From assembly GCF_004682055.1 (NCBI RefSeq), contig NZ_QUZU01000005.1:124001-188000 (forward strand): DNA of 64,000 nt, in the 5' to 3' direction. The notes under the pieces are model-generated. The model did no database searches. It saw nothing but the letters and a program-made list of their open reading frames with translations, and was not told the origin of the DNA. The first letter of the stretch is position 1; the number at the start of each line of letters is the position of its first letter. This document shows positions 1 to 7,744 of this stretch, one piece after another. The stretch comes from Pseudomonas kairouanensis (GTDB taxonomy: Bacteria; Pseudomonadota; Gammaproteobacteria; Pseudomonadales; Pseudomonadaceae). Both the position numbers and the translations under genes were made by a program.

Positions 1-217
1 CGCTGGCACAGCAGGGGAGGTATTTGATTGGTCATCAGTGCTAAGTGCCTCAACCCACATCACTTCCGGACTCCCTTCCTACTGCTATCTATCAGCTAAC
101 AAGGCTCGCCCCGCTCTCGGGTATCAACCTGCGTCAGCCCCATCGCGACCTCAGTCGCTGAAGTGCAATTCTGTCTGCCGGGAAGGACTGAATGCCGCTT
201 TCCTAAGGAGGAGTTTT

Positions 218-523
218 GTGATCCTCCTGGGCACTCTTGTAACGGCTTTGAAATCAATCGCGAGATCTTTGAGCATATCCTTTGATCAGGCTGTAGAAAT
301 TGTCACAGACGCTCCCCAATACGACTGGGAGCTCTTCTGTGATCTCGCCTACGACGATGGGCACTGGCCCAGAATCGTTCGTAATTTTCCTACTGACGCA
401 ACAATGCTTTCTCAGACTAGCGAGGGTGAAGAGCTGCCCCCACCATGCGTTGCTCGACGCCAGGATTATCGCAGGCATGTTTGCGCCTGTGTGCGGAGGC
501 AGCGGATTATCTTAATCAGATGA
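218..523 (+). CDS. small hypothetical protein
   Basis: A 101-residue reading frame of unknown function. The start is chosen at the GTG at 218 because a near-perfect Shine-Dalgarno (TAAGGAGGAG, 204-213) lies just upstream; the open frame continues further 5' without such a signal. The middle (AVEIVTDAPQYDWELF and nearby) looks protein-like, while the C-terminal part is rich in Cys and Arg and less convincing. A 74-codon frame on the opposite strand (254-478) is an alternative. I recognise no family. The support is the ribosome-binding site plus composition only. Confidence 0.3.
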   Translation: MILLGTLVTALKSIARSLSISFDQAVEIVTDAPQYDWELFCDLAYDDGHWPRIVRNFPTDATMLSQTSEGEELPPPCVARRQDYRRHVCACVRRQRIILIR

Positions 524-654
524 ATTGATCAGCAATCTGGATTGGCCTGTCGAGCGGAGCAAGTTACGAAATGCAACGCACGCACGTCGAGGCGAATCGC
601 GGAGTTGATCAGTGTTGACAAATGGAAGGCTATTTCCGCTATCAGGACTGATAT

Positions 655-1116
655 TCATTCCTTTGGTGGTTGGTGCCACAACCGGCGCAACGTCGATTCC
701 GGCAGCCCTAGCTGTCTCGCTGCCTCACTCTGGCTAAGCCCTTTCGTCTTAAGCTCCTGCACGGCCAACCATTTCCTCTGAGCCTCCAACTCTCGAGGCG
801 GATTGATGGCTTTCGGTTCGGTTGGAAGCGGTCTATCTGCCAGCCCTAGCGCCTCAGCCTCAGCTAGCGACGCCAGAAGAACTTCGCGCATTGAGCGTTT
901 TTCATGGGATGCAACAGTGAGTGCCAGCAGTGTGATCGGTTCTACGTTCAGCGCTAAGGCGAGACGTGCACTCATATCGACGGTCGCTGAGCTCCTTCCT
1001 TGCTCTAGCTCGCTGACGTGCGCTTGCGTGACGAAGCCCGAAAGACCTGCCTGAGATAGACCTTTCTGAGTGCGAAGCAGTTGAACTACTGCTGCATAAG
1101 ATTTGCGCAGCGACAT
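655..1116 (-). CDS. XRE-family HTH regulator with second C-terminal HTH
   Basis: A 153-aa putative DNA-binding regulator. Residues about 7-60 form a Cro/C1-type helix-turn-helix (LLRTQKGLSQAGLSGFV, VSELEQGRSS). Residues about 125-150 form a second, resolvase-like HTH (GLSQSEAARQLGLPESTLRR). I start it at ATG 1116 (MSLRKSY) rather than the longer frame, because this start matches the paralogue at 58692-59096 (MSLKNAF). It is divergent from the DUF6957-like gene at 1247, and a 9-bp inverted repeat lies between them, which suggests self-regulation. Its targets are unknown. Confidence 0.75.
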   Translation of the reverse strand: MSLRKSYAAVVQLLRTQKGLSQAGLSGFVTQAHVSELEQGRSSATVDMSARLALALNVEPITLLALTVASHEKRSMREVLLASLAEAEALGLADRPLPTEPKAINPPRELEAQRKWLAVQELKTKGLSQSEAARQLGLPESTLRRLWHQPPKE

Positions 1117-1159
1117 TTCACTATCCCGATAAAAGGAGACGGTATGTCGCATTTGCATG

Positions 1160-1195
1160 CCGCCACACAAACAGATATATTTGTGGGTGTGGCGG
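1160..1195. promoter_or_regulatory. inverted repeat in divergent promoter region
   Basis: Perfect 9-bp arms CCGCCACAC (1160-1168) and GTGTGGCGG (1187-1195) with an 18-base AT-rich centre that also contains ACAAA/TTTGT. It lies between the divergently oriented HTH regulator (start 1116) and the gene starting at 1247. The likely role is an operator for the adjacent XRE protein; this is inference from position and symmetry. Confidence 0.5.
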
Positions 1196-1246
1196 TATTG
1201 TGCCTCAGTTGCTAATTATTGGATATTGACAGAGAGGGCTTGGGCG

Positions 1247-1642
1247 ATGGATGGGATCATCGAAGACGGTCTGCTAGGTGATCTTGGTATCCGATTAATG
1301 GGCTCCGCACTTTCCCTTGATGAAGCCGTCGCAGTGGCCAGAAAACGCTACAAATGGATGCCCCTATGCGCCGTCGAGGAATGGATCATCCTAGACGCCA
1401 TCGTCACCGACGCCGAGCGAGCCAAAGTAGCCGCCGCAGGCTGCCAACCAATGTTTATGTTTGCCCACAAAGTTGTTGACGATGAGCAGAGGCGTTTCGA
1501 GCCAGGCCATTGGGTGAGGTCGAGTATGGGGACTGCGTTCAACGACGGTTTTCTGTTCGAAACTCGGAATTCCGTCTACGTCTTGCTCGGGCCAGGCCAT
1601 CGTAAGTCTGCTTCTATCGAAGCGATATTTTCCCTTTTCTGA
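1247..1642 (+). CDS. DUF6957-like hypothetical protein
   Basis: A 131-aa protein with the pattern I recall for the DUF6957 family of Pseudomonas: SLDEAVAVARKRYKW, then VEEWIILDAIVTDAERAKV, a GHWVRSSMG segment, FNDGFLFETRNSVYVLLGPG and a C-terminal aromatic end. There is no signal peptide or membrane segment. Start taken at ATG 1247 (MDGIIEDG); a longer frame from 1157 runs through the inverted repeat and is less likely. Function is unknown. It is the first of three short same-strand genes (1247, 1697, 2234). Confidence 0.7.
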   Translation: MDGIIEDGLLGDLGIRLMGSALSLDEAVAVARKRYKWMPLCAVEEWIILDAIVTDAERAKVAAAGCQPMFMFAHKVVDDEQRRFEPGHWVRSSMGTAFNDGFLFETRNSVYVLLGPGHRKSASIEAIFSLF

Positions 1643-1696
1643 TTACCCACCGGTTCTGCTGGGCAACTGACCTGCTCAAGCAGCTTGAGGCGACAC

Positions 1697-2143
1697 ATGT
1701 TCAGAACCTTAGACAACGACCTGATAGGCGTCCCAGGAATGTTCGGGGAGGGCGTGTCCCATTGGCGTGGAGTTTCAAGGCTGCTTCGAACACCTTGGTA
1801 TCACTTAACCCTTAGCGTCGAAAACGAGGGTCGGCTCAGCGAGTGCGCGGTGATGATTGACGACACCCACCAGCTTCAAAAAATGTTGGTAAGCCAAGGT
1901 GCGGATTTAGCTATCACCGAGATTATGGCTGTGACGCCATCTTGGATGAATAAGTCCGGGGGCTGGCAGATGGAGCGGTTAACCAGAGTAACCGTAGGTG
2001 AGGACAGGTCTGGTTCTGAGGTTTGCTTGCTGGAAGTGGCTAAGGGGGCGGTGTATCACACCTCACACCAGCGAGACTTCAAGATTGAAGCGCTGGCTAA
2101 CCTGAGGCCCGTCTTTCTCTCAAGCATGATTCGATCAGCCTGA
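1697..2143 (+). CDS. hypothetical protein
   Basis: A 148-aa protein with no recognised domain, no signal peptide and no membrane segment. ATG 1697 (MFRTLDNDL) is preferred over an in-frame TTG at 1685. It lies 54 bases after the DUF6957-like gene on the same strand. Its composition is protein-like through to the end (YHTSHQRDFKIEALANLRPV). Confidence 0.5.
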   Translation: MFRTLDNDLIGVPGMFGEGVSHWRGVSRLLRTPWYHLTLSVENEGRLSECAVMIDDTHQLQKMLVSQGADLAITEIMAVTPSWMNKSGGWQMERLTRVTVGEDRSGSEVCLLEVAKGAVYHTSHQRDFKIEALANLRPVFLSSMIRSA

Positions 2144-2233
2144 AATTTACCAGTAATCCCCCACGATACCAGCGCTCCTGGTTGCGTGTGCAATTCTTGA
2201 TAACTCCCTACAGATCGCAACCGGAGCGCAGTG

Positions 2234-2617
2234 ATGCTCGACACGATAGATGTAAATTTTCACGGAAAGCGCCATACAGATTTCGATCTCAAACGAATCA
2301 TTAAAGCCCAGGAGCAAGGCTTTGATGTGCCGGTGACCGCTTACCTTTGCGGTGTTTCCATCAGGTCGCGCGCAGGAATCGGTGTTGTTTTTGGCCACAA
2401 GCGTAAAGACCAGTATGGGCGGTTTGGCGATGGCCACCTGATCAGGACTTCTGACGTGTTGAAAGTCGAGCGTGAAGGGCGATTTTGGGTGATGACAACC
2501 GTGAATTCGCGTTATGTACTAGCAACGTTCCAGCGGGATAATGGACGTGCGAGCCTCCGCCAATACCTACGGCTGTCTAGTGGTCAGCATCATCTATCCC
2601 CGCACCTGCTGCAATAA
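2234..2617 (+). CDS. hypothetical protein
   Basis: A 127-aa protein of unknown family. The central part is strand-rich and SH3-like in appearance (GIGVVFGHKRKDQYGRF, VEREGRFWVMTTVNSRYVLATF), while the last 20 residues look unrelated. Start ATG 2234 follows CGGAGCG. The stop lies just before a sirtuin 3' fragment, so the last codons may have been replaced by the recombination that brought in that fragment. Confidence 0.5.
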   Translation: MLDTIDVNFHGKRHTDFDLKRIIKAQEQGFDVPVTAYLCGVSIRSRAGIGVVFGHKRKDQYGRFGDGHLIRTSDVLKVEREGRFWVMTTVNSRYVLATFQRDNGRASLRQYLRLSSGQHHLSPHLLQ

Positions 2618-2620
2618 GGC

Positions 2621-2923
2621 GTGCCTCCTAACGGGTACATTCGACCAGGTGTTGTTTGGTTCGGCGAGATGCTGCCCGAAGGTGCATGGAGCGCAGGCCT
2701 CACAGCCGCAAAGGAATGCGATGTCTTCCTCTCGATAGGGACGTCCGGGATTGTGTACCCGGTTGCAGAACTTCCGCTACGTGCTTTGGGTAGCGGGGCG
2801 ACTGTCGTTCATATCAATCCAGTGTGCTTCGATATCAGCAGCCAGGAGCACTTTCTACAAGGCCCGGCCTCAGTCATGGTGCAGAGCCAGTTCGACGAAG
2901 CGTTCGTGCTGATTGAGGCTTGA
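2621..2923 (+). pseudogene. sirtuin (CobB-like) 3' fragment
   Basis: The frame encodes only the C-terminal part of a Sir2-type NAD-dependent protein deacylase: RPGVVWFGEMLPEGAW, CDVFLSIGTSG and ATVVHINP are family signatures. The N-terminal Rossmann segment (GAGIS) and the catalytic His region are absent, so it cannot be active. No credible start codon with a ribosome-binding site precedes it. The left boundary, around 2620-2640, is a recombination scar next to the preceding hypothetical gene. Confidence 0.8.
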
Positions 2924-3242
2924 CAGCCAGAAGAAATCCCGTCTTTCTCAGCCACTTTGCAGCCCCATCAACAAAATCGCGCGCCCCCTCGTCGCTAGTG
3001 CTTGAAATTCTCGGCAGACATTTTGTCGTAATCGACCAAGACTTCGACCTGTTCTTCTACTGGATAAGCTGAGAAGCATCATCCTTGATGTTCATAAATA
3101 TCAATGTCTTGCATTAATCTCTATTGACGTTTATGACGCTCCTGATGGCTCAAAGGCGACTCCTTATCGCGCCGTTGGTACTCAGTGGTCGGTGGAGGGG
3201 TTGGCGTTTTCTGCTCGCTACTTTGTGGCTTTTTCTCATCCG
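2924..3242. other. intergenic region, nothing recognised
   Basis: About 320 bases between the sirtuin remnant and the stop of the leftward 3-TM gene. The only open frame (3124-3321, +) is hydrophobic but overlaps the opposite-strand gene and has no ribosome-binding site. No hairpin or repeat stood out. Confidence 0.4.
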
Positions 3243-3737
3243 TCATGCGATCAACTCCCTGACAATGGTAAGTACGGCGAGTACGGCAAATGCACCAGCG
3301 CCTATAGTGATTTCTTGGTAGGCCAAACCTAGAGGTTTTGACTTCTCGTCGATAGCCGCTTTGAGGATCTCAAGCGTGTCGACATAACAGTTATAGATAT
3401 GTGTTTTCTGAGCGTCATCATCTACCGCCTTCAAATATTCTGCGGTTTCACGACTTGATGGGAGACTCGGGTAGGCTTTAATGCTAAGTGCACTGAGAGC
3501 GTGCCCCCAAGCGCATGCTATAGCGAACGCTGCCACCACAAAAGCAACCAACGCCCCCAAGGCCAGCGGCGTTTGTAGCTGGAAGATAATCCCATTTTTC
3601 ATTGCCGCTAAGGCGCTAAGTCCTGCAACCAGAACTGACACAGCTGTGAAAAATTTAGCACTCTTATTCTCCACCTGATCGAAGCGAGATTGCTCCTCTT
3701 TGAACCTATCTTTCAGGTACGAAATCGTTTCATTCAT
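3243..3737 (-). CDS. 3-TM membrane protein, possible effector partner of CHAT protease
   Basis: A 164-aa protein starting at ATG 3737 (MNETISYLKD). It has a charged N-terminal helix (about 1-27), TM1 about 28-46, TM2 about 57-80, a roughly 60-residue soluble loop, and TM3 about 142-160. This layout resembles small membrane effectors of nucleotide-sensing defence systems (SLATT or Pycsar-TM types), but I see no signature that assigns it to one. It is divergent from a CHAT-domain protease gene starting 102 bases away. A role as a membrane-acting partner is inference. Confidence 0.7.
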   Translation of the reverse strand: MNETISYLKDRFKEEQSRFDQVENKSAKFFTAVSVLVAGLSALAAMKNGIIFQLQTPLALGALVAFVVAAFAIACAWGHALSALSIKAYPSLPSSRETAEYLKAVDDDAQKTHIYNCYVDTLEILKAAIDEKSKPLGLAYQEITIGAGAFAVLAVLTIVRELIA

Positions 3738-3839
3738 CGAAGAGTAATTCCCATGCTGAGCGGCCCATAGGCACAATCACCCTCGAACCTAATCGCGGTA
3801 TAGTAGCGATATGAAAGCATCGACAGAAAGGAATTTGTT

Positions 3840-4943
3840 ATGAGCGCTGATCAGTACCGTACGCAAGTTGCCAATATTCAAAAAAGCATTGCCAAGCTGC
3901 AGGGCGACAAGGCCAAGAAGGTCGATGCCGCTGCGAAAGCCGGCAAGAAAAGTCATGATGCCTTGGCAGCAGCAGCGCGTACATCCTCGTCGTCGGCTGC
4001 GGCGTCTAAACGACGGGAGGCGATTCGATACTCCGACGAGCAGGCAAAAGCTGAAACTGAAGTCGGCAAAATCGAACATAAAATTGCTGCTGAGCACATA
4101 AAGCTCGTTACCGCACAAAAGCGCCTGGAGGATGAGCTGAGCAAGGAGCGCAAAAAGCAAGATGCTGTCCACGCTAGGAGAGTTACGGAAGAAAAGAAAC
4201 TAATGGTCGAGCAGAAGCGAGTCACGCTTAAGCAAGAGCGCACGCTTCGCGACATTACCCAAGGCCTTTCAAGGCACGAACATTTACACCGCCAAACCGC
4301 TCTAGAGATTGAGCGCTTAAAGAGCCTCCCAGAGAAAATCACCGTCGTTTTCTTCGCAGCTGATCCAGGCAGCACCTCCACCACGAAGCTTGCTCTGGAT
4401 GAAGAAGCACGCCTAATAGGGGAGCGGATACGTGCATCGGAACACAGAAACGTAGTGGTATTTCATACTAGGTGGGCTGTACGACCGCGAGACGTGCTTC
4501 AAGCCATTAACGAGCTACAGCCGACCGTTGTTCATTTCAGTGGGCACGGAACAAGCGCTGACATGCTCGTATTACAGGATGATCAAGGTGAGGAAAAGCA
4601 CGTCACCAAAGAGGCTATCGTCAGTGCTATGGCTCTTGGTGCGGAGAGTGTCAAATTGGTATTCTTCAATACTTGTTTCTCGTTCAATCAAGCCCAAGGC
4701 TGCCTGCAGCACGTGCCCGCGACCATCGGAATGAACAGAGATGTCGGGGATTTACCTGCACGAATTTTCTCTGCGCAGTTTTACTCTGCAATCGGCTTTG
4801 GACTTTCCATCACCAAGGCGTTCGAGCAAGCCAAAGCTTTGATTGCAATGGAGACGCCTGGTGAGGAATCGATACCAGAACTATACGTCCAAGAAGGTTT
4901 GACTGAAGAAATGTTGACGCTCGTCAGGCCACCTTCACTTTGA
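3840..4943 (+). CDS. coiled-coil CHAT-domain (caspase-like) protease
   Basis: A 367-aa protein. Residues 1-150 are highly charged and Ala/Lys/Glu-rich, typical of a long coiled coil. Residues about 165-360 form a CHAT domain: VVFFAADPGS, LALDEEARLIGERI, the catalytic His in HFSGHGTS (His236) and the catalytic Cys in VFFNTCFS (Cys279). CHAT domains are clan-CD peptidases related to caspases and often act as effectors in bacterial conflict systems. Start ATG 3840 follows AGAAAGGA. The divergent 3-TM gene and the downstream AAA gene fragment resemble a defence-island context. Substrate and trigger are unknown. Confidence 0.85.
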   Translation: MSADQYRTQVANIQKSIAKLQGDKAKKVDAAAKAGKKSHDALAAAARTSSSSAAASKRREAIRYSDEQAKAETEVGKIEHKIAAEHIKLVTAQKRLEDELSKERKKQDAVHARRVTEEKKLMVEQKRVTLKQERTLRDITQGLSRHEHLHRQTALEIERLKSLPEKITVVFFAADPGSTSTTKLALDEEARLIGERIRASEHRNVVVFHTRWAVRPRDVLQAINELQPTVVHFSGHGTSADMLVLQDDQGEEKHVTKEAIVSAMALGAESVKLVFFNTCFSFNQAQGCLQHVPATIGMNRDVGDLPARIFSAQFYSAIGFGLSITKAFEQAKALIAMETPGEESIPELYVQEGLTEEMLTLVRPPSL

Positions 4944-5102
4944 GCACTGGCCCAGCTGTTCTTCAATCCTGCATCCGACGCAGCCCCGTAAATCACCTTA
5001 GATGCCTCACAGCCACATCTTGCAATCATTATGATGGCTAAATAACGGCAAAAAGCCAGTTAGTGCCTACGCTCAGGAATTCCTCCGTGAGATGAGCGCA
5101 CC

Positions 5103-6085
5103 ATGACTAAGATTGAGGCTGGGCCGGCAGTAGCTGATGATTTCGAGACATGGCTGAATGCGCGCCCCAAATGGTTGCAGACCGCAGCTCGAATGATCAT
5201 CGACTCGAAGCGGCAACTGAACCAGGACGAGATCAAAACGCTAGCTAGGCTTTGCAAGCTCGAAGCCAAGGATGAAGCTGATCCAGGTTTTTTGACCGTA
5301 ACCCCCGGCACGTTATCGCAGGTTGCCAATAGACCGTTGCTCCGGATTGAAGAGATCCTGGATGTGCATGGGCTGAATGCCATCAAGGCTGGCGCCAACC
5401 TCCCGTTTGGCAAGAGCAATCTCTCGGTGATCTACGGGCAGAACGGAACTGGCAAGAGCGGATTTGCGCGGCTGTTGAAGGAGATCTGCGGATCACGCTC
5501 CAAGGACGAGATACGCAGCAACGTTTTCGATGCAACGCCCACGCCCTGCCGTGCTCATTTCAAGGTGTCTATAGACGGTACGCCAGCGGATGTTCACTGG
5601 GACGTCCCAAGCGGCCCTCACAAAGCTTTACGGCACGCACAGGTGTTCGATAGCAAGGCCGCGCAGCAGTACATGGGCAGGACTGAGGCATGCTATGAGC
5701 CCAGTCGGATGAAGTTTGTATCGGCACTGATCGTCACAGCGGACGCTGTTAGCACAGAGCTTTCAACAGAGAAGGCGCTACTCAGCAAAGCGTTACCTGC
5801 CATCCCAGAAACGCTAAGTCACACCGCCGAAGCAAAATGGCTTCAGGGCCTGAAGAGTACGACTACTGCCGCGAGTATTGATAAGGAATGTCTGTACACG
5901 GATCTGCTTGATCGGGAGCGCATAGAGAAGGAGGCCCTACTCGCAGAGAAGGACATTGCAGGCCGACCGCTGAGCATTAACAAAGAAAAAACTGCGCTGA
6001 AGAGTATTGAAACAGCAATGTCGACACTTCAACAGGGATTGAACGTTGCGACGGCAGGTACGCTACGCACTTCACTTCAACAGGC
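5103..6085 (+). pseudogene. AAA-family ATPase, 3'-truncated
   Basis: The frame opens at ATG 5103 and encodes the N-terminal 330 or so residues of a large SMC/RloC-like AAA ATPase. There is an N-terminal helical region (FETWLNARPKWLQTAARM), a Walker A GQNGTGKS at residues 112-119, then the start of a coiled-coil arm. Walker B and signature motifs are missing: around 6080-6090 the sequence switches to the tail of an ArsO-like flavoprotein in another frame, and the ATPase frame ends in an artificial stop at 6167. Intact relatives are typically far longer and found in restriction and defence loci. It is probably inactive. Confidence 0.75.
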
Positions 6086-6358
6086 GTTGTCTGGTCATCA
6101 GGAGACGAAACAACGGCGGATGTCGTCATCTGGTGCACTGGGTTTTCCCCAGCGCTCGACCACCTAAACAGCTTGGGCATTGTAGGCCAGGATGGCAAAG
6201 TGGCTGTGAACGAAAACCGGAGTGTTGCTTCACCCAATCTGTGGCTGGTGGGTTACGGCGATTGGACGGGGCTCGCCTCTGCGACATTGATCGGAGTAAC
6301 CCGCACCGCTCGAGATGTAGTCAAGCAAGTGCAAAGCTATCTCATAAGCGAATCCTAG
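6080..6358 (+). pseudogene. ArsO-like flavin monooxygenase 3' fragment, copy 1
   Basis: In frame from about 6080: TTADVVIWCTGFSPALDHL, VAVNENRSVASPNLWLVGYG and WTGLASATLIGVTRTA, ending SYLISES before the stop at 6358. This is the C-terminal part of an NAD(P)/FAD-dependent oxidoreductase of the ArsO type found in arsenic operons. The FAD- and NADP-binding N-terminal half is absent. It is fused to the broken AAA gene on its left, and a second, more decayed copy lies at 7215-7475. Confidence 0.7.
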
Positions 6359-6384
6359 TGGCTCGCAACGCAAATCGAGTGAGC

Positions 6385-6936
6385 CTACTGTGATGCGACT
6401 TCCAGCTGGGGGAAGAGAATAGGCTCCAGTGGCGGAGTTGCCTGGCACAGTCCGAGCCGCCAGTAGCCGACGTCGTGCCATTTCCCAAGCTTGAAGCCAA
6501 CCTCCGGATATGTACCGATATGGACGAATCCCAGCGACTCGTGCAGACCCACACTGCCTTCATTGGGCTGAGCAATTCCGGCGTAAGCTGCGCGAAATCT
6601 CTGTTTTTCAAGTATAGGAAGCAAAGTCTCATAAAGCTTACGGCCAACGCCCTGTCGGCGAGCCGATTCAGCTATGTATACCGTCACGTCCACCGCCCAC
6701 CTGTAGGCCGGACGTGCGCGGTGCTGGCTGGCATAGGCGTAGCCCTTGATCTCCCCACCTTCTTCGGCCACCAGGTAGGGATATGTCTGAAGCGTTGTAG
6801 CTATTCGCTGAGCGACTTCCTCAGCGCTTGGCGGAATCTCTTCGAAGGAGATCGCTGTTTTAGAAACGATGGGGGCGTAAATGCGCTGTATGGCTACAGC
6901 ATCTGCTACCGCCGCCGTACGGATTTTCAAAGCCAT
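6385..6936 (-). CDS. GNAT acetyltransferase, phosphinothricin/arsinothricin (PAT/ArsN) type
   Basis: A 183-aa GNAT enzyme that would transfer acetyl from acetyl-CoA to an amino group. Family marks are IQRIYAPIVSKTAISFEE near the N-terminus, PAYRWAVDVTVYI, the acetyl-CoA motif RRQGVGRKLYETLLP (about 93-107), and AGIAQPNEGSVGLHESLGF. This is the phosphinothricin N-acetyltransferase family, which includes ArsN from arsenic operons. The flanking ArsO-like remnants make an arsenic-related history plausible. The ORF is full length, and start ATG 6936 is clear. Exact substrate not determinable. Confidence 0.85.
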   Translation of the reverse strand: MALKIRTAAVADAVAIQRIYAPIVSKTAISFEEIPPSAEEVAQRIATTLQTYPYLVAEEGGEIKGYAYASQHRARPAYRWAVDVTVYIAESARRQGVGRKLYETLLPILEKQRFRAAYAGIAQPNEGSVGLHESLGFVHIGTYPEVGFKLGKWHDVGYWRLGLCQATPPLEPILFPQLEVASQ

Positions 6937-7072
6937 GTATGTCGTCCCTGATTCGAAAGCTGAACATTACCCTTTTTAGATCAGCCTTGGACATGCTCGA
7001 GATAGAGAAATGTTACGGGCGCTGCCATTCGCCTAAGTAGGGCAGATGGGGCGTCTGCAACGATTTGGTCGG

Positions 7073-7205
7073 AACTACGTCCACATACTTGCATTTCTTC
7101 TTAGTAGCCTTTAGAGCCGCTTGCCCAGCAATCAACGAGATCAACGTATCAGCCTAGTGAATCAACTCAATAATTTCCCCTCAAACCCATCCCCAACCGG
7201 AGAGT
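7073..7205 (-). pseudogene. dead copy of the 111-aa repeat-gene family
   Basis: This stretch aligns base by base with the 3' half of the two intact genes at 15005-15340 and 20131-20466. On the minus strand the KYVDVV-type C-terminus is still readable, and upstream the conserved LIHEADTLSS segment reads LIH-stop-ADT because a GAG codon has become TAG. The 5' half is missing. It abuts the second ArsO-like remnant. Confidence 0.75.
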
Positions 7206-7214
7206 GCACATCGA

Positions 7215-7475
7215 ACTACGAGACGCTTTTCGATACCATCATATTGTTTACTGGGTTTGCTCCAGCGCTCGATCATCTGGGCAATCTACGAATCGCTGGT
7301 AATGACGCCAAAGTCGTCTTGTATGGAATTCGAAGTGTCGCCTCATTTGATCTGCGAATGGTGGCTTATGGAGATTGGGCGGAGCTTGCCTGGTCTACAT
7401 TGATCGAATTAACACTCGCCGCTCTGAATATAGTGAAGCAAGTGAAAATACCTCACTGGGTGATGGCGAAAGCAC
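7215..7475 (+). pseudogene. ArsO-like flavin monooxygenase 3' fragment, copy 2 (decayed)
   Basis: The frame reads FTGFAPALDHLGNLRIAG, RSVASFDLRMVAYGDW and STLIELTLAALNIVKQV, parallel to copy 1 at 6080-6358 (CTGFSPALDHL, RSVASPNLWLVGYGDW, ATLIGVTRTARDVVKQV). Key positions have changed (GLASATLIGV became ELAWSTLIEL), so it is older or less constrained. No start or N-terminal domain is present. The two copies bracket the acetyltransferase gene and are in the same orientation. Confidence 0.65.
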
Positions 7476-7744
7476 TCATATGCAATGCGAATACCCTATA
7501 AATGATTTACTGAGTTATTACTTGGTAAGCGCTAATTTAAAATTTCTATATGTTCAAGTGAAGCATGCCCTAAATCCTATTTCGGTCGACGCCTCCGCAT
7601 AAATCCTCAATGCTCACATTCAGAAACATAATACCTAAAATAGAAAGCCAGCCTTCTCGAGCTACATTGAATTTCCCGACGAACGGTGCTCAAGCTCGCG
7701 TGGCGAGTGACGACATTGCTGATAATTCACACGAGGTTCTAATT

